A stretch of 64,000 bases of DNA from Heterocephalus glaber (Eukaryota > Chordata > Mammalia > Rodentia > Bathyergidae). The notes under the pieces were generated by a model, which saw nothing but the letters and a program-made list of their open reading frames with translations, was not told the origin of the DNA and did not search any database. Position 1 is the first letter of the stretch. Every line of letters begins with the position of its first letter. Positions 61,971-64,000 of the stretch are shown piece by piece. The stretch lies in contig NW_004624781.1 in NCBI RefSeq assembly GCF_000247695.1, forward strand, positions 6,386,424-6,450,423. Reading direction: 5' to 3'. A program made the translations under genes and the position numbers.

Positions 61971-63224
61971 TGTCAGTTAGCATTGTAATTAGCATGAAGC
62001 GACCTCACCTTGGGACTGATTCCCATTTACAGGGCTGGCTGGGGACCCAGCATGGGTAACCGGCCTGGCAGGGTGGGGACCCCAGTAGCAGAGACAGCCT
62101 GGTGCTCTAGTGATGGACAGGAGCACACCTGTGACTGGATGTGGGGCAGGGGGGTCCTTGGATTCTCTCCAGGATGGTCTCCCAGCGCCTGTGCTGTCCC
62201 CCACCCTTTCTGGACACTACCATTGGTGACCCTGGAGCCCCCAGAGAGCACAGCCAGCTCCCCCAGCAGGGGGCCAGCTCTCAGAGCTGGGGCAGTGCAG
62301 GGACCCCTGCGGGATTGCCACCTGGGCTTCTCGGTGGCGGAGGCCTGCTGGGCAGAGGGACGGGGCCACTTGGGCTTCCCGGGTGTCGCTGCTCCTGCTC
62401 TGAAACCCTGAGCTCAGGTCCTGCCCCAGGCCTCAGGGCAGCTTGCTCTGGATCATGCTCAGCTCCCGGAGGATCTGCACTGCTGATTCCGTCCCTTCCC
62501 TGTGACGCTGGAAGCATCTGTGAAGCCTGAGGTCCATGGAGTGTGGGCCCAGGGCTCAGGTGCAGCCACCATTGCCACGAGGTCCTCTGAGCCCTGTGGG
62601 GAAGGGGCCAGGGGCTCCCCCTCCAGACCTGAGTAGCCCTGGTGCCTGGAGGGGCCGGGGCTCAGGCAGAGGGAGGATGGAGGCCTCTTGATTCCTAGGA
62701 GTCTTGGGGGCATTGAGCATCTGACTGGGCCCCGGCCCTGTACCCTCTGCCTGGCGCTGCATCTGATGACCAGGCTGCCTGGGCGTCTGGCCTGCTGCCC
62801 CGGCCTGGGCTGTCCTGCTCCACCTGCTGCCACCCTCTTTGGGGTGATCTCCTCCACCCTGAGGGGAGGCCGGCTGACTTCGGCCTGGGAGTGTCCCTCC
62901 CCTGTGGGGACTTTTCTTAAATCCAGATGTCCTCTGACACTGTCTCCCTACTCTTACGGCACTACCTGAGTCTGGGCTGTGAGCCCAGAAGGGAAACGAT
63001 TGTGTCCAATGCAGCGGAGTTGACAGTGTGGGAAGAAGACCCCACCAAGCAGGGTGCTGTTCACTTTGTGCACAGTGTGTGCTAGGAGGAAGAGGAACGG
63101 TCAGGTCGGATGTGAGGGAGAACTTCCGGGTTAGCCGTGGAGTTGGGAAAGGAGCTGGGAAAGGCGCCTCCAACTCCAAATCCTAGAAACCTCTGTGACT
63201 GGGGAGCCCGGGCCCTAAACACTC
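61971..63224. other. GC-rich intronic unique sequence
   Basis: Overlapping open frames on both strands (up to 207 codons on the minus strand at 62556-63179) show no motif or splice context. An imperfect CTCF-like motif is at 62263-62277. Confidence 0.45.
62263..62277 (+). promoter_or_regulatory. CTCF-like motif, imperfect
   Basis: CCAGCAGGGGGCCAG matches the CTCF core over its first 12 positions and fails in the last three. Confidence 0.35.
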
Positions 63225-63600
63225 TTGTGAACAGTACCGCCCTATGCCAGGTGCTCCTGGGTGCTGGCCACTGAGGTGGGCAACACAGACTGAGTCCTGG
63301 TCAGGTGCTCAGTGCCCCCGAGCCTGAGAACTAAGAGGCCAGGCTGGAGGGGCTCAAGGGGCTGGGTGTGCAGAAGTCATTGTGAGAGCCGCAGTGTCAG
63401 GCAGCTTAGCGCTTGCAGAAGAGGCCAGCCTGGGTGCACACTGCGGCTGGTGGTGCTAGGCTGAGTGAGTGCGGGAAGCAGGTCGCCTTTATTCCAGGTG
63501 GGCTTTGAGAGAAAGGTTAAAGATCAGGAGAGTGCAGAGCTCAGGAGCTGGGTCAGCTTGATAAGCTGGGGGCCATCGCGGGGCACTCTCAGGAAGGAAC
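63225..63600 (-). repeat. L2 LINE 3'-end fossil
   Basis: cctatgccaggtgctcctgg, gaggtgggcaacacagactg, cctttattccaggtgggctt, tgagagaaaggttaaagatc follows the inverted L2 order. Confidence 0.6.
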
Positions 63601-63905
63601 ATCTGAGCTGGAGGATGTAAAGGAGTTCACCAGGCAGATCTCAAGTGCATGGAAACGTGATGTTTCCAGAGAACTACTAGAAAGCCCACAGGGCTGTAAT
63701 GGGAAGGGGAGAAGATGGTGCTGAGGGAATGAAGGAGCGAGGCGGGCACCTGGGGCAGGGCATGCCTTTGGGTCTTCTTACCCTCCATCTGGAAGGATTT
63801 GAAGGGGAGGGGTGGGGTGGTAGCATTAGGAGGATTTGGGGCAGTGGGGAGAGGGGCCGGTTGGAGGTGGTAGTGGTATGATCAGATCTGCGACTTATTG
63901 ATTGA
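63601..63905. other. Purine-rich unique sequence
   Basis: 63690-63870 is G/A-rich on the plus strand. No gene seen. Confidence 0.35.
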
Positions 63906-64000
63906 TTGGGGTTTTTTTTTGTATTAAATTCTTTTATTGGTACATTGTAGGTATACAACACAATTACATTTCTCATTGGGAACTTGTACCTTTACATAAT
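63906..64000 (-). mobile_element. LINE-1 3' end, running off the window
   Basis: T-tract (the A-tail on the minus strand), then ttttattggtacattgtagg and tatacaacacaattacattt. It shares its terminus with the fragment at 15972. The body lies beyond base 64000. Confidence 0.65.

Overview
This window is mammalian nuclear DNA. It is most probably an intergenic-to-intronic stretch around the 5' end of one gene, in a non-murid rodent. The rodent call rests on the interspersed repeats. There are dozens of ID elements (tRNA-derived SINEs with a box A like TAGCTCAGTGG and a box B like GTTCGATCC). There are B1 elements with the internal tandem repeat of the 'gtgagttcaaggccagcc' region, and B1-ID dimers. 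This repertoire fits a castorimorph (beaver, kangaroo rat) or squirrel-related rodent; beaver-like is my best guess, held loosely. No bacterial-type gene, operon, CRISPR array or tRNA/rRNA gene is present.

I find no intact protein-coding exon. The only gene signal is a CpG island at about 8.98-10.7 kb. It is preceded by a 240-bp purine-rich tract with an alternating GC run. It contains a GC-rich stretch that ends at a strong 5' splice site (CAG|GTAGGT, exon end at 9299), read here as a noncoding first exon on the + strand. If so, everything to the right (at least 54 kb) is first intron. I cannot name the gene.

Layout: 0-8.9 kb is upstream DNA packed with SINEs, including a stack of three ID insertions inside one B1-ID dimer and a 78-bp hAT-type miniature transposon with a perfect 8-bp target duplication. 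8.9-10.7 kb is the promoter/CpG island. 10.7-29 kb is mostly unique sequence with MIR and L2 fossils, SINEs and several AT-rich blocks that look like conserved noncoding elements (homeodomain TAATTA cores and POU octamers in a GC-rich background). 29-35.3 kb and 43.8-51.8 kb are LINE-1 graveyards (old L1M-type fragments, plus one younger 5'-truncated L1 at 49.1-50.8 kb) riddled with ID/B1 insertions, a MaLR LTR and a Tigger-like fossil. 35.3-43.8 kb contains a pair of related noncoding elements about 1.5 kb apart (38026-38140 and 39571-39676). 52-64 kb is unique sequence with MIR/L2, some young SINEs, an LTR fragment and more AT-rich candidate elements, ending in the 3' end of another L1.

Functionally, the supportable story is a CpG-island promoter followed by a long intron holding candidate regulatory elements, with ongoing ID retrotransposition recorded by many clean target-site duplications. 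All statements about conservation are inference from base composition and motif content, since no alignment was possible.
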